Shown here: positions 21,209 to 31,953 of the stretch, one piece after another
How positions within the stretch are numbered: position 1 is the stretch's first letter
Layout: the number at the start of each line of letters is the position of its first letter
Source: Bullera alba
Taxonomy: Eukaryota > Basidiomycota > Tremellomycetes > Tremellales > Bulleraceae
Assembly: GCA_001600095.1 (NCBI GenBank)
Contig: BCIX01000001.1
Span: 7,341,198-7,405,197 of the forward strand
Length of the DNA stretch: 64,000 nucleotides
Direction: 5' to 3'
Made by a program: the position numbers and the translations under genes
Notes under the pieces: generated by a model
Database searches by the model: none
The model's input: only the letters and a program-made list of their open reading frames with translations
Told to the model about the DNA's origin: nothing

Positions 21209-22217
21209 TTAGGCTTCGGCTCGCCACACGACAAACATATTACCCGAGGCGACCTCCTGCCTCGACTCTTCTACAAATCCCCACTTTTGCGCCATTGCGC
21301 TGATCGAGGCAATGGACCGTAGGCCGAGTGAGGGATGCTTGGAGCGAATGTGCTCGCGGTCGAACTACACAACCCATCATCAGCTTTCACGTTATCCATA
21401 GAAAGAGTAGCTGGTTGAGGGGATTGAACGAACCTTTTCGTCGTTTGCCGACTTATACGACCCATCGTCCTGTTTGAATGCGCCGTAGGCGGCTATCCAC
21501 CCTCCGGGGAAGAGGAGTGGTCTATCTGCCCCAGGGGAGAGATTCGCGAAGATCCTCTCGGGCAACTGCTCCTCTAGACAGTGTATGAGATTGACTACCT
21601 CCTTGTCAATATCGGCTCTCCTGCTGAGCAGGACTCACGCATGATGACTCCGTCATAGAATGGCAATCCCTGATCACTGGAAGAACCAGAGCCGCGGATG
21701 TGTTCGCGGAGGCTTTGCCACTCATCCACGTGGGCCACGTCAAGTTTCACCGGGGGGGAGAGGTTGTCCGGCACATCGTCCGCCTTGTCGAGTATGCCAT
21801 TGATCTCACTGAACTCGGATCAGCTGCACCCAAACACCCCATTGCGCCACTGTTCCAGCTTGTCGGGTTGCGAAGACTTGGACTCACTTGACCTCTTCCG
21901 AATCCCGACCCGAGCCAGTCCAGTGGATCCGAGGCCACCGATGGGCGAATGACCGGATGTGGGCGTAGGGTAAACTCCCAATTTCGAATATCCGAACTCT
22001 GTCGTTGTCCCCTTGCGCTACATCTTCTTCACTCTCGGCACCTGCTTCACCGGTGAGAGCATTGTGGAGTGTGTTCTCGATGAGGGGGCTCAGAGCGTTT
22101 GAGATTGGTTCGAGATTCCGGTCCGCCGAGCCTGCCTTGTCAGAAGTCAGTGATCATTCAGGCGGAAAGGTTGAGGTGATACACACCTGGCTGTGATCTG
22201 ATAGATGGATAGGTCAT
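21209..22217 (-). CDS. DUF938 / METTL26-like SAM-dependent methyltransferase
   Basis: Putative small-molecule or protein methyltransferase of unknown substrate. Exon 1 encodes MTYPSIRSQPG; after an intron, RVRIFEIGSLPYAHIRSFAHRW occupies the place of the SAM-binding motif I (usually EIGSGTGQH, here GSLPYAH). Further exons give FYDGVIM, LVNLIHCLEEQ-like (the family's N-x-IHI stretch), then FPGGWIAAYGAFKQDDGSY, KSANDEKFDREHIRSKHP, LGLRSIASISAMAQKWGF and MFVVWRAEA at the end. The YGxF, SNxxFD and GxR motif order is the DUF938 signature. Four short introns. The degenerate glycine motif is worth noting: catalytic competence may be reduced. Confidence 0.78.
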
Positions 22218-22560
22218 GGTGTATGGTAGAGCACAAGTATAGAGTGCCAGCCAGAGACTATAGATCGAACGGGCGATGGTTGGCAAGGACCGAATCCCCT
22301 TGAACGTCGCCGTGTGAAACCAAAACATTGCCACGGTCCTCCTGTTTCAGAATTCAGGTCGGGCAACGGTCAATAAATTCAACCCAGAGCTTGCCTTTCG
22401 ACATCTCACGAGCATTCCATCTACGACCCATCGCTAGCATAAAGTGAAGCTCATTACCGGTACATCCAACATTGAGCAGGAGACGCTGCACCATCGTATC
22501 GCCTCTAGACTTCGCCTACAATCCATCACTATCTCCCACTTCATCGCCCATTCCTTCGAT
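22218..22560. promoter_or_regulatory. Divergent promoter region
   Basis: 343-bp spacer between the divergent DUF938 methyltransferase (minus) and HECT-like (plus) genes. No clear TATA box; an ATG at 22444 opens a frame that reads through 22561 in a different phase and is probably leader sequence. Confidence 0.4.
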
Positions 22561-25500
22561 ATGGAGGCCGTCCGGCCTGCAACTCAGCAACCACAGCCAT
22601 GGACTACGTTCGAGAATCTCGAAGAGCCCTCTACATCCAACGACCTTCCACCACCACCAACCTCATTTCCTACGGAGCTGATATCCCATACTGCCCTTGC
22701 AAGCCCATCACACGACATCGCTGAGGTGAGCTCGCCCGGGTCCAGCTCGTGTGACTGACCAGTCTCTGATCATTCCATTATTAGAGATCCCTTTCCCTCC
22801 TACATACTGTGCAGCAGTCCAGCAGCCATGCTTTATCCTTGGTGGTCGCCCAGTTCGATCAACAGACATCCCCCTACCAAGGCCAGCTCGCCGCGACGCT
22901 CTCCGACCTCGTGGAAGCATGTCGAGACGTGGAATCCCTCTATCCTGGCTCTTCCCAGGCCGGTCCTTCACGCCTGACAATGCCAAGTGATTCATCGCTG
23001 GAAGGGCCTATACGGCAATTGCAATCCCTGGCAGTGGACAGGAACTCGATACCCCGGGACTCTGAGGTTGCGAGTTTGAGCGCTTTGCGGGAGGATATCA
23101 ATTGGGAACGACTGGAGGCGTTATGTCGAGCCACCATCAGTATACTCGAATCAAGGGACACAACCCCATTGGAACCTGTGGGCAGTTTACCCCCGTCCTA
23201 CACCCAAGCCGAAGAGTCCAGCACGCTCCATCTACCGCCCATATATCAGGAAGAATCAAGTGACACAGCTCCAACCAGTATCAAGGACGAAAAGGCATCT
23301 ACGCCTTCGACAGAGGTACAGACCCCACAGGAGAAAATGGATTTGGAGCGGGAAGGCGTCATGGACGCGATCGAACGGCTGCACACTCTGGCACCACAGC
23401 TAGAGAGTCAGCGGATGGAAATGAGGTCTGGCGAGAGCTCGGCAGATGGCGGAGCGAGGGCGATGGCGCGGATGGAGAGGGCAAAGATCAGGGAGATGGA
23501 GGATATTTGGGATAAAATCGAGAAGACGCATGGAAAAGGTCGCATGGGAGAGGCTTCACAGCGGGTCGACGTGGAGTTGCTCAAGGCTGCAAAGGTGGTC
23601 GTGGTGAGTGTGACCAAGCTCTCACACAAATTGGTTTGCTGAGTATGGGGCGTAGCCAGAAGAGCTGTTGCAAGCGATCTTGAATGCCCCTTCGAGGATG
23701 ATTGGCCAGGATTCCGAGCCTGGATCCGTCAACAAGGACCTGGCGCGTGCTAGAGATCTTAGGGAGGTGAGCTGGGTAGAATCTGTTTTTGTAGACCTGA
23801 GCTTACATCCTTCTAGCGTGATCGATTTCTACGTGATCTTATTGAACGGTCGGCGGATAGACGGTTATCGAACCAAGAGGCAGAGGCGCCGATGACAGGA
23901 AAAGGCGATGATAGCCGGCGGCAGAAGGTACGTCTCGATCCCGTATCGCACTGAGGTCCCGACGTCTGACGGGAGTCGTAATCCAGTTCCTATCCGATCT
24001 CGTGGCGAGAACACTGTCCACGCGACTCGACACCCAGGATTACCCCGACAGCGTTGAATCCCGCATTGCGACAAAGCGCCAGAGTCTGATCAATGACATT
24101 GTGTCATACTCGTCCAGCGGGCGGATGCACGATCAGGACTCGCTTCCGCCCACCCCTAGAAACACCTCGCATCCAACTACGCTCGGCGACCCACGGGAGA
24201 TGGTAACTGTTGAGGATTTTTTTCGGTCGGAACCACCTCCGACCACTGAGAGGAAATCTGCATCGGACGCCGAAGCTACACCCTCAGAGAATGGAGAATC
24301 CCGATTCGCCAGTATGAGGAGGTTGAAAGGTCTGGTGAGGCGAAAGTCCTTGGGACTGGGGATCAAGGCGTCTCCCAGTACGAGTGAGCTCTAGCTGACG
24401 TGTCCTCTTGGCCAATTGCAGCTAACCACTCTCAGGCCTAAGCAACGTCTCGTATGCGGCTTTACATCATGAAAACCTGCACATGGTCCAGGTCATGCTG
24501 CACGGCATTGGAGTTCCTTTGAAGGAGGAACTGGTAATCGAGACTGGTGCTTCACTCTCCGGCGAATCTACAACATCGGCCACTATCTCCTACAGAAAGG
24601 ATCCGAGTATTGTCCTCACCATCCAGCTGCCTGCTCCTGTGTACGCTGGACAATTGACCTCTCTGGTCGTTCAGGATATCCACCTAGAAGCGAAATTGCG
24701 CGCTGTACCCACCTCGACCCCCGGATCCATCACTTCTCTCAATACCGTACTCACACACGCCCTCTCCGCTCAAGAAATGAGGAGGATCCAGCCCACGGAC
24801 ATACGTTGCGCGCAATGCGATCGCGATATCGTCAACCTCCCCGCCACCAATGGACCATTGGAGCAAACGTATAAAGACCTGCCGTCGGAGCATTGGGCGG
24901 AGATGATGGATGTGTGGATGTGCCATGATGATCCGACCTTCACAGCAAAGTTGGCCAAAAACACAAAAGATGGCTTCTGGCCCAATAAGGGCTCGATCCT
25001 CATTGGCGGGAGTTACTTCCTCGTCCATGGGGATGACCTGCAGCTATCGAGTGTAGAGGTCGAATCGTCACTAGTGAGTGTTTGGCAACAATCTCTCCTC
25101 CCCGTCTCCTCCCCGTCTCCTCCCCGTCTCCTCCCCGTCTCCTCCTCCTTCACCCACGGGCTATAAGAAGATCATCGTTCTCTCCATGGACGACCCTGCG
25201 ATGTCCCCTCTGCCGATCCGGGCCCGAACGCTCCCCCTGTTCTGGAAACTCCAAGCAAGTGTCCGTTGGGGGAGGTAGTAGTGCCCTGGCAGGGTGGCGA
25301 TGTCCGGGCGTGCGAGCACCCAAGTGGTCTCGGTATGATTGATACAAAGGTCCAAGAAAGATCCCCGCCGTCCTCGGTGCGAGCGAACGCTCGTGCCCGT
25401 GAGGCGGGGGCGGAGTGGAAAAACAAAGCTCGGCCTTGCGAGTGATTTCGAGGTCGAGACTGCTTCCGCCTCGACAACGGAGTCGATAGACCCGAGCGTA

Positions 25501-26406
25501 ACGACTCAATACCTTGCTACCTCCTGGTGTCCGGGACGAACATCCCCACACCCAGACTTGGCTGGATGGACTTCGCGTGCTGACCATGATCATAGGACGG
25601 CTCCTGGAGCGCACTGCGGTGTGCGTGCGGCGAGCCGCTGGGGAAATTGAAAACGAACGATTCTCAGCCTGGTAGCGGCTGTGCAAGACTGTACAAGTGG
25701 TCATTATCCTTGGTCTCAGAGTCGGACGACCAGGCGACCGAGTGAGTCCATTGCCCTACCCCCGCCATCAACCATGACTAATTCCACGCATAGTTGCACG
25801 CACTACCCGCCCTCGGTGTTTGTACTCTCTGATATGCTCGAGCTCGGACAAGCGCACGCCTCGTACCGCTTCACCCTGACCTCTGAGGATGACGAGCACG
25901 CCCGGCCAAAAGTGTTCTTGTGGCTATTCAACCCTTCTATGGATATCTCATTCAAACGTACCCTCCTACCCCCGCCTCCTTCCCCCGCCACAAGGGGCGT
26001 TTCCCCCCGGAGACGCAGTGCAAAGCGCCTGAGTAAACCCCGCCCCACTTCACAATCCTTACAGTCGTACTCTGCCAACGCCGATGGCGGTGATGTGCGG
26101 CCGGGGGATGGATCGGTCGAGAAGGCTATCAAGGCAGCGAAAGTGTTTTACAAAGTCGTCGACGAGTTGGACCCAGAATCCGCGGAACAGTGAGCATATC
26201 ACCACTAGATGAAGATGGCTGACTGGGATTCCAGGTTGACTGGCTCATTGCCCGGATTTGGACCGAGGGGACAGGTGGAAACGATGAAGTATCCCCTGGA
26301 AGTGATTCACCGTCTGATAGCGACGTTGGAGGAGAGTAATGCCGTGTTCCCAATGTCTAGGCGCTCGATGAGCGGTTTCGACGTTGGCTTCCTGGAGAGG
26401 TTCTAG
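22561..26406 (+). CDS. HECT-like ubiquitin-conjugating-enzyme-binding protein (UBE3D type) with long N-terminal extension
   Basis: The C-terminal half matches the HECT-like E2-binding (UBE3D, PF09814) family: IVLTIQLPAPVYAGQL, RCAQCDRDIVNL, LPSEHWAEMMDVWMCHDD, KGSILIGGSYFLVHGDD, CPLGEVVVPWQGG, CARLYKWSLSLV, and the closing MKYPLEVIHRLIATLEES, GFDVGFLERF. Such proteins bind E2s (cyclin B/proteasome context) and have Cys-x-x-Cys and Trp-x-Cys-His zinc-type motifs, present here. The N-terminal part (22561-24383) is different: a disordered start, helical stretches (QQTSPYQGQLAATLSDLVEA, MDAIERLHTLAPQLE, AMARMERAKIREMEDIWDKI) and a basic tail KGLVRRKSLGLGIK. The intron after 24383 joins AGTACGA to GCCTAAGC in frame, so I call one gene; two adjacent genes cannot be excluded. 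About nine introns. Confidence 0.72.
25094..25150. repeat. 11-bp minisatellite inside an intron
   Basis: Four perfect tandem units of TCTCCTCCCCG plus a degenerate partial copy, immediately downstream of a GTGAGT donor at 25074, so it lies within an intron of the HECT-like gene. It doubles as a long polypyrimidine tract. Confidence 0.9.
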
Positions 26407-26700
26407 GGGCACCCGTGGGTGGGTTCACGGACATCATGTTGTATACTCGTATACTCGTACATCTATTGGTCTCGCACGTATTGTATTACAGTCTGGCACT
26501 CTATGCACATGTCGGAGATCGTCACCATGCTACAGGATGTCCAGCGACGGCGATACTGCACCGATGGTCAAGAGGTCCCAAAGCACATCTGCGCTCCTGA
26601 CCGTCGCGTATTGCATTGGCGTAGCGGCGGTCCCAGATATCCAGCGCCCATGACCCTACTTGGTGCACCGCCGGGCCTTCCTCCTTGGATGGACTAGGGC

Positions 26701-28767
26701 TTAGTCCCTTGTTCTAGGTTCCAGATCGGCGTTGATGCCCTCTTCGAGATCCTTGTCCAGTGTCTCGAGGGGAAGATACCCCTCTCCCTGTTGATTCTCC
26801 GGTTTTGACTTCGAATAGACGTAGAGGATTGATCCGGAGATGATCAGTGCGATGCCCAATACCCGACCACTGGTGTCCCGTGAGCTTCGGCCATCTATTC
26901 AAGGATTGTTGCAGCCTCACGTGGACATGATATCTCCGAAAATCCACACGGCGAGGATCGTCTGCAAGACGCCTCTCGCCGCCGAGGAGATCACTGCAGA
27001 GTATGAGTGAGGGGAGGCGGTGCGGTAGGGGGTGAGATCCCGGAGAAGGAGGGAGACAGTCTAGTCAGCAGGCTGAACCTCCCCGCCGAAGGCAATGGCA
27101 GTGTGGATCCTTCACTCACTGTGCGTCACTGGTGAAGTCACCTTGATGGACAAGAACGACGCGAGCGAGATGAGAAATCCAAAGACGCCCTTTAAACGGG
27201 GTATCAGTCGGCTGCGGGTCCGGACCACAGATCTAGCCTGCTTACTGTGATTCCCGCGCCCCAGAGAAACGTCCCAGCTGACCCCGAGGTGAAGATTCTC
27301 AGGGCGGCGGGCCCCTCTCCTGTGAGTATCACAAGAGGAAGGAGAGCTGCCGTTGAAAGTATGTTGTTATAGTACGCCAGAGCGACCGGCGAACCCAGCA
27401 CAATGTCCTACGATCGGGTAAGTTGACATCATACGCCGATTGGAGACTCACCAAGCCCCGTTTGATAAGCACCGCATGGCACGCGCTCATGACACTGGAC
27501 AGTGCGCCAAAGGTAATTCCCAGGACGTTCACCCATGTGGTCTGCGAGGACGAAGGTGTTGAAGATGAGTGGTTGGGGTCGAGGAGCACTCCAGCGAAGA
27601 AGCCCGAAGTGACGACCAGTGCCGCCGCTAGGGAGAGCCTAGAGGGGTATTCCTACTTCCTGTCAATGGGCACAGGGCAGAGGGATCGACTTGGACCCAC
27701 TTTGAGGAAGAAGACGGTGATGACGATGGTGAAAGGCAGGACTAGACCTCTTGCGACTTGATGAAACGATGCGTCGACCTATAGCGAGTTGAGATCCTAA
27801 CTCTTAGACTATTCCTCCTCTAGGGACTTACGTAGGAGAGGCAATAGTTGTTGAATCTGTTCACAGGGCAATCAGCCATGTGTAGCCCAACGCATGCGAG
27901 AAGGGGCCGCTGTACAGATATCTCCAGTGGACTCACATGAGCGCAGTGACATTGACGCCGACGAGCGGCAGCAGTTCTTTGGCAACTTGAGAGTCAAACC
28001 TGCCCAAGCGCAGTCTGATCAGCTGTCTCCAGGTCGAGAACGCGCGGGCTCACTTTGATGGCGTCTTGATGGGTCCCAAGCGATTCTCCACTGAGAGGAG
28101 CGCTACCGCCACCCCCGACTGGCACAGGAGGAGGAATACCGGCAAGGGGGTCGACGTGAGAACGGCTGCAGGCTCGAGGTCAATATCGTACATCGAGGGT
28201 ATTCAAGGGGGAGGGTGTGTGAGGTAAGTAGGACAACAAGTACATTGATCAGCTACCTGTCCAAAGTGGCAAGATGGGAGTCCAGCAGACAAGTCCGATA
28301 CCCCAAGACAGACTCACTCTTGTTCAACAGCGTCATGCTGATTGCCACCACCATGTAGAACACCACTGTGCCGAGCTATCTCGGTGTTAGTACTAGTCTC
28401 TGTCTGAATGCACTGCTGGAGCTGAGGTCTTGGGTTGCACGTAGACCTGCGATTTCAATCCACTTTGTATCGAGCTGGACAAACTGTCGACATGGACTCA
28501 CCACTGCCAAGCGCGAGTGCTCGCTCATTCTGCCAATAATACGATCCTCGGCGATACAAGCTGCTAGGTAGGTCAGCGGCTGGCCTGCTCTAACTCGCAA
28601 TGTAACCGCAGCAGATCAGTGCATGTTCAACCACAATCAAGAGGACTTTGGACGACACTGGTAGTGAGGAACCAAACAACCCGCACGATGTGATCCGAAA
28701 ATAGTCCGCACAATCCCACCGTACTGAGTACTCCTCCTACCTTACCTCGATCCACTGCGATACTCAT
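26701..28767 (-). CDS. GDP-fucose/TPT-type nucleotide-sugar transporter
   Basis: Golgi-type multi-pass transporter of the triose-phosphate/nucleotide-sugar translocator family, closest by motif to SLC35C1 (GDP-fucose). Exons on the minus strand give MSIAVDR, then RMSEHSRLAV, LGTVVFYMVVAISMTLLNK (first span, with the family Asn-Lys), PVFLLLCQSGVAVALLSV, FNNYCLSYVDASFHQVARG, VLPFTIVITVFFLK, WVNVLGITFGALSSVMSA, CHAVLIKRGL, VALAYYNNILSTAALLPLV, FGFLISLASFLSIKVTSPVTH, ISSAARGVLQTILAVWIFGD and RVLGIALIISGSILYVYSKS. The hydrophilic tail ends LEPRTRD. About ten short introns. The VxHMISSAxRGVLQT region and the FxQVARGLVLPF motif are the best family markers. The substrate assignment is inferred from overall resemblance only. 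Confidence 0.85.
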
Positions 28768-29015
28768 CGCAAGCTGGGAAGAGATGGGAAGAGCATACTA
28801 CTTTGACTGGCACATTATATGCATGTTGAACCGAAGCGAACAGCTCCGTGTCCTTGTACTCTAGTGAAAAAATCGACAAGCTGGTCACAAGCCTGCAGCG
28901 TGTATAGTATACCTGATCAGTCCTGCCTCGGCATCCCGTTGACTATGATCGCCTGATGGAGTGGTAGCTAGCGAAAGTCAGCAATCAATACCCCTGTCGA
29001 TCCCAGAACCCTGGC

Positions 29016-30441
29016 TCACTTTGGCGGGATCTCTGCTGGCGCATCGGCCTCGTCGTCATCGGCCATGCTTCCGTAATCCGTATGCTGGTACACCGAGTTG
29101 GTAGTGCTCGTCCTTCTATCGTCCATCTGGTTCTCCCCGCTCAGCGGCCTGGCCCCGGAACCTCCAGCTGCGGCGGCACCAGGTGCGTAGCCATCATAAC
29201 CCATTTGACCGCTGTACCGCTGCTGTCTCTCCTGTGCCGCTTCACGCTGCTTGGCAAGCGCCGCCGGGCTGACTGGGTTTTGTTGCTGTTGCTGGTGGGG
29301 TGGGGAACCGGGCGTGCCGTGACCGTGAGAGCTTGGGTATCCAGCTGATCGCCTCTGATCCTGATCATAGTCGTAGTCGTCGTTGTAGTTCCTGTAGGCG
29401 GCAGCACCGGCCGCAGCGGCACCTCCAGCTGCGGCAGCACCTCCCATACCCGCAGCCACACCCCATCCGCCCTCCATGCCAGATCCGTACTGATTGTATC
29501 CGGTGTAATTCGACGGGTCGGGCATTTGCATTGGAGCGTGCGAGTACGGGTCGTATGCGGCGTTGGACATTTCAGGTCCGCCACCACCGCCACCGTAGGG
29601 GAACGGGTCGACTCGAGGCGCAGTGCCTTGAGCTCCGGCGGTGGGACCCAGACCACCGACGTTGGGCACGGACGGCGCGAGCAGGTCGATCGGGTCGGCC
29701 ACAGAGTGTCTGTTTCCGGGGTCGAACTGAGAGGTACATCAGCAAGTGCCTGCGAGTAACGCGCGAAAACGCTCACAGTCTTCTCGTCAAAGGCGACGTT
29801 CCTGGCTCTCTTCCTACGGAAAAAGAAGAACCAGATGAGAGCGCCAATCAAAGCGAGACCGGCCAATCCGCCGACCACACCACCGGCAATGGCGCCAGCA
29901 TCTGAAAGACTTTGTTAGTTTTGATTTCCCCTAGACAGATGCTAGACTCACTTGAGCCGCCGCCACCACTGCCGCTGCTGCTGCCGGCGCCTCCGGAGCG
30001 GATCGACGATGTCGTCCGGGTAACTCCATTCGACTCTGTGATGGTTTCATAGACGAAACTGGTGGGTAGTTCCGACGCGCTAGAGCTCGTGCTCGAGCTC
30101 GAACTTGAACTGCTGGAACTCGAAGCTGGAGGTGTTGTGCTGGAGACGCTGGAAGGGACTGCGCTCGAGCTGGGACTGGCGGAAGGCGATGCCGAAGAGG
30201 AAGGTACGAGCGACGACGCCGATGAAGGCACTGCCGAGCTGGATGATGGGACGATCGAGCTGGACGGCGGAGCTGACGAGGGAGCGCTCGATGGCGGTGG
30301 AGTTGTAGGTGCGACCGAGGACGGACTGCTGCTTGCAGGCGGGGTGGTGGGTGCGACGGACGACTCGGCGGGGTCAGACGTCGGTGCTACCGACGATACG
30401 GGTGGTACTGATCGCGAAGTCGCGGATGAGATCGAGGACAT
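29016..30441 (-). CDS. Ser/Pro-rich single-pass membrane protein
   Basis: Likely cell-surface or cell-wall-associated protein. Exon 1 (from 30441) encodes about 165 residues of almost pure Ser/Pro/Ala/Thr/Val with short repeats (SSVAPTTPP, PSSS), ending in a Gly/Ser linker. Next is a Gly-rich membrane helix (GAIAGGVVGGLAGLALIGAL, then IWFFFF) with a basic stop-transfer RRKRAR. Exon 3 gives a cytosolic tail rich in Gly, Ala, Tyr and Gln, ending EADAPAEIPPK. Introns near 29740 and 29925. The layout matches fungal wall sensors and mucins, but there is no N-terminal signal peptide: the frame starts MSSISSATSRS with an in-frame stop just upstream. A GTGAGC directly at the stop codon leaves open a further 3' exon. 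Confidence 0.75.
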
Positions 30442-31953
30442 GGCGATAGGCGATCAAGTTGGGCGTTTGGGGGTAGGGTGAAAGGTGATGAAGGCAATGT
30501 CAATCAGTCAATGTTCCACTTGTTTTGAGAGATCTATTGCGCCAAGAGATCCAAGCGGTGGCGGGAGTTGGGAGGGTGGTGTGATGATAAGAGGAGCAAT
30601 GATGGCAATGTATGATGGAAGGTGGGACTGGCACAGAGATTGGAGGATAAGGCAATGGCAACACAGCACACAGAGCAGAGCTCAGCGGTATGGTGGTGAT
30701 TGATGACTGTCCGGATTGTGATTTGGACTGGATGCTTGGACGGGCTAAACGTGGATTGGGGCCACTCGGATGCAGGGTAGACGTGGGCAGTGACATCCTC
30801 CTCATGCACAGCAAACACCTCGTTCTATCTCTGCGCCTCGTTGCGCATAGCCGCGGTAGCTCCCTCCTCGTTCCTTCACCCTCGCTAGCGTAAACAGAAA
30901 AATCGTCTTGTCTTGGCTGCACCCGAGGTCGAAGAGGACCCCGGAATGCTCATCAGGCTGCACCCTGGAACATGACAAGAGGCGAGGTAGATGAAACGCA
31001 GGGACAGTGGGACTTTGACTGCTGATCCTGACTCACCTGCTGCCATCTTGGATGCTCGATGAAGGTGAAGCTCGAAGCTGCTCGAAGTGAGGTCAAAGTG
31101 TGAGAATGAGCCGAGTTGTTGTTGTTGCTGACTTTTTCAGGGCAAACCGTCTGAAGCTCGTTTCGGGGTTCCTCCTGGTTTTCTCACTACTCCTCGCCTT
31201 AAGTTGTCTCTTTACAAGTCACAGTCGCTGTCAATAGACGAGACGGACTATGCAACCACTGGCTCCACTTCCGCATGCATGCTTGCACTCACACCGACTC
31301 ACACTCACTGACACAGCTCACGCACGACCCCTCGGGCTGTGGGCGAATCAGAGGTTGAGGATCGCCTGCAGTGAAAAGATACGCAATTTGCGCAATAACC
31401 CGCAACAGAATCCCCGCCGGGCTCGAACGCTCGATCACACAACCGGCGACTCGCACGGACCTCTTCGGACCAACGCTAACTGAAAGTGGGAATGCGTGTC
31501 CGAGCAGTGCCGCACACCCGGCGGTGGCACAGCATCGTCATACCGTAGTCTAATTGATCCATCACCCGGCATGCATGATCCATCATCCGATCTCCGACGG
31601 AGCAGCTCTTCCTCCTCAGTTGCTGGCCCTTGCCAACCTTCCCAGTGCTTCGGGCTTGTCATGACCGGCGTATGATGTGTACTGAGACCTCCGGACAGAT
31701 CCAGATCTCGTGGAGCGTTCTGACATCGTCTTGAGCCTCGGACTTGCCGAGAGATCTCTGTCTGTGGCTACTGTAGGACGTTGTCGGCAAGTCGGATTGT
31801 CGAGCACGGCCGTGAATTCGACAGGCGTGTCGATAGTTGTTCCTCCCGCCGCCTCTTACGGGCTAGTGGCCGCTCAGATGCGATAGCCAAGCAGCCGACA
31901 TTTGTCCCACCTGCCTACGGTGCTCTCCTCCCAGACACTCCCTTGCTGCGGAC
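30442..31953. other. Long upstream region of the Ser/Pro-rich gene
   Basis: 1.5 kb with several minus-strand open frames (for example 30922-30500) that lack family features and probably represent leader sequence and promoter. An 8-bp inverted repeat (CCGCCGGG/CCCGGCGG type) around 31410 and 31520 was considered and rejected as a tRNA. Confidence 0.4.

Noticed and set aside
30062..30481. Plus-strand Leu/Glu/Gly-rich frame
   Set aside because: Antisense of the Ser/Pro codons in the surface-protein gene; the Glu/Leu pattern is a codon artefact.
30500..30922. 140-codon minus-strand frame upstream of the Ser/Pro-rich gene
   Set aside because: Composition is irregular with scattered Cys/His/Arg and no motif; it more likely lies in the long 5' leader or promoter.
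31390..31530. Possible tRNA on the minus strand (a GTTCGAGCC box-B-like motif with flanking CCGCCGGG/CCCGGCGG)
   Set aside because: The T-stem bases around the TTCGAGC loop do not pair and no A-box sits at the right distance, so it is probably chance inverted GC-rich sequence.
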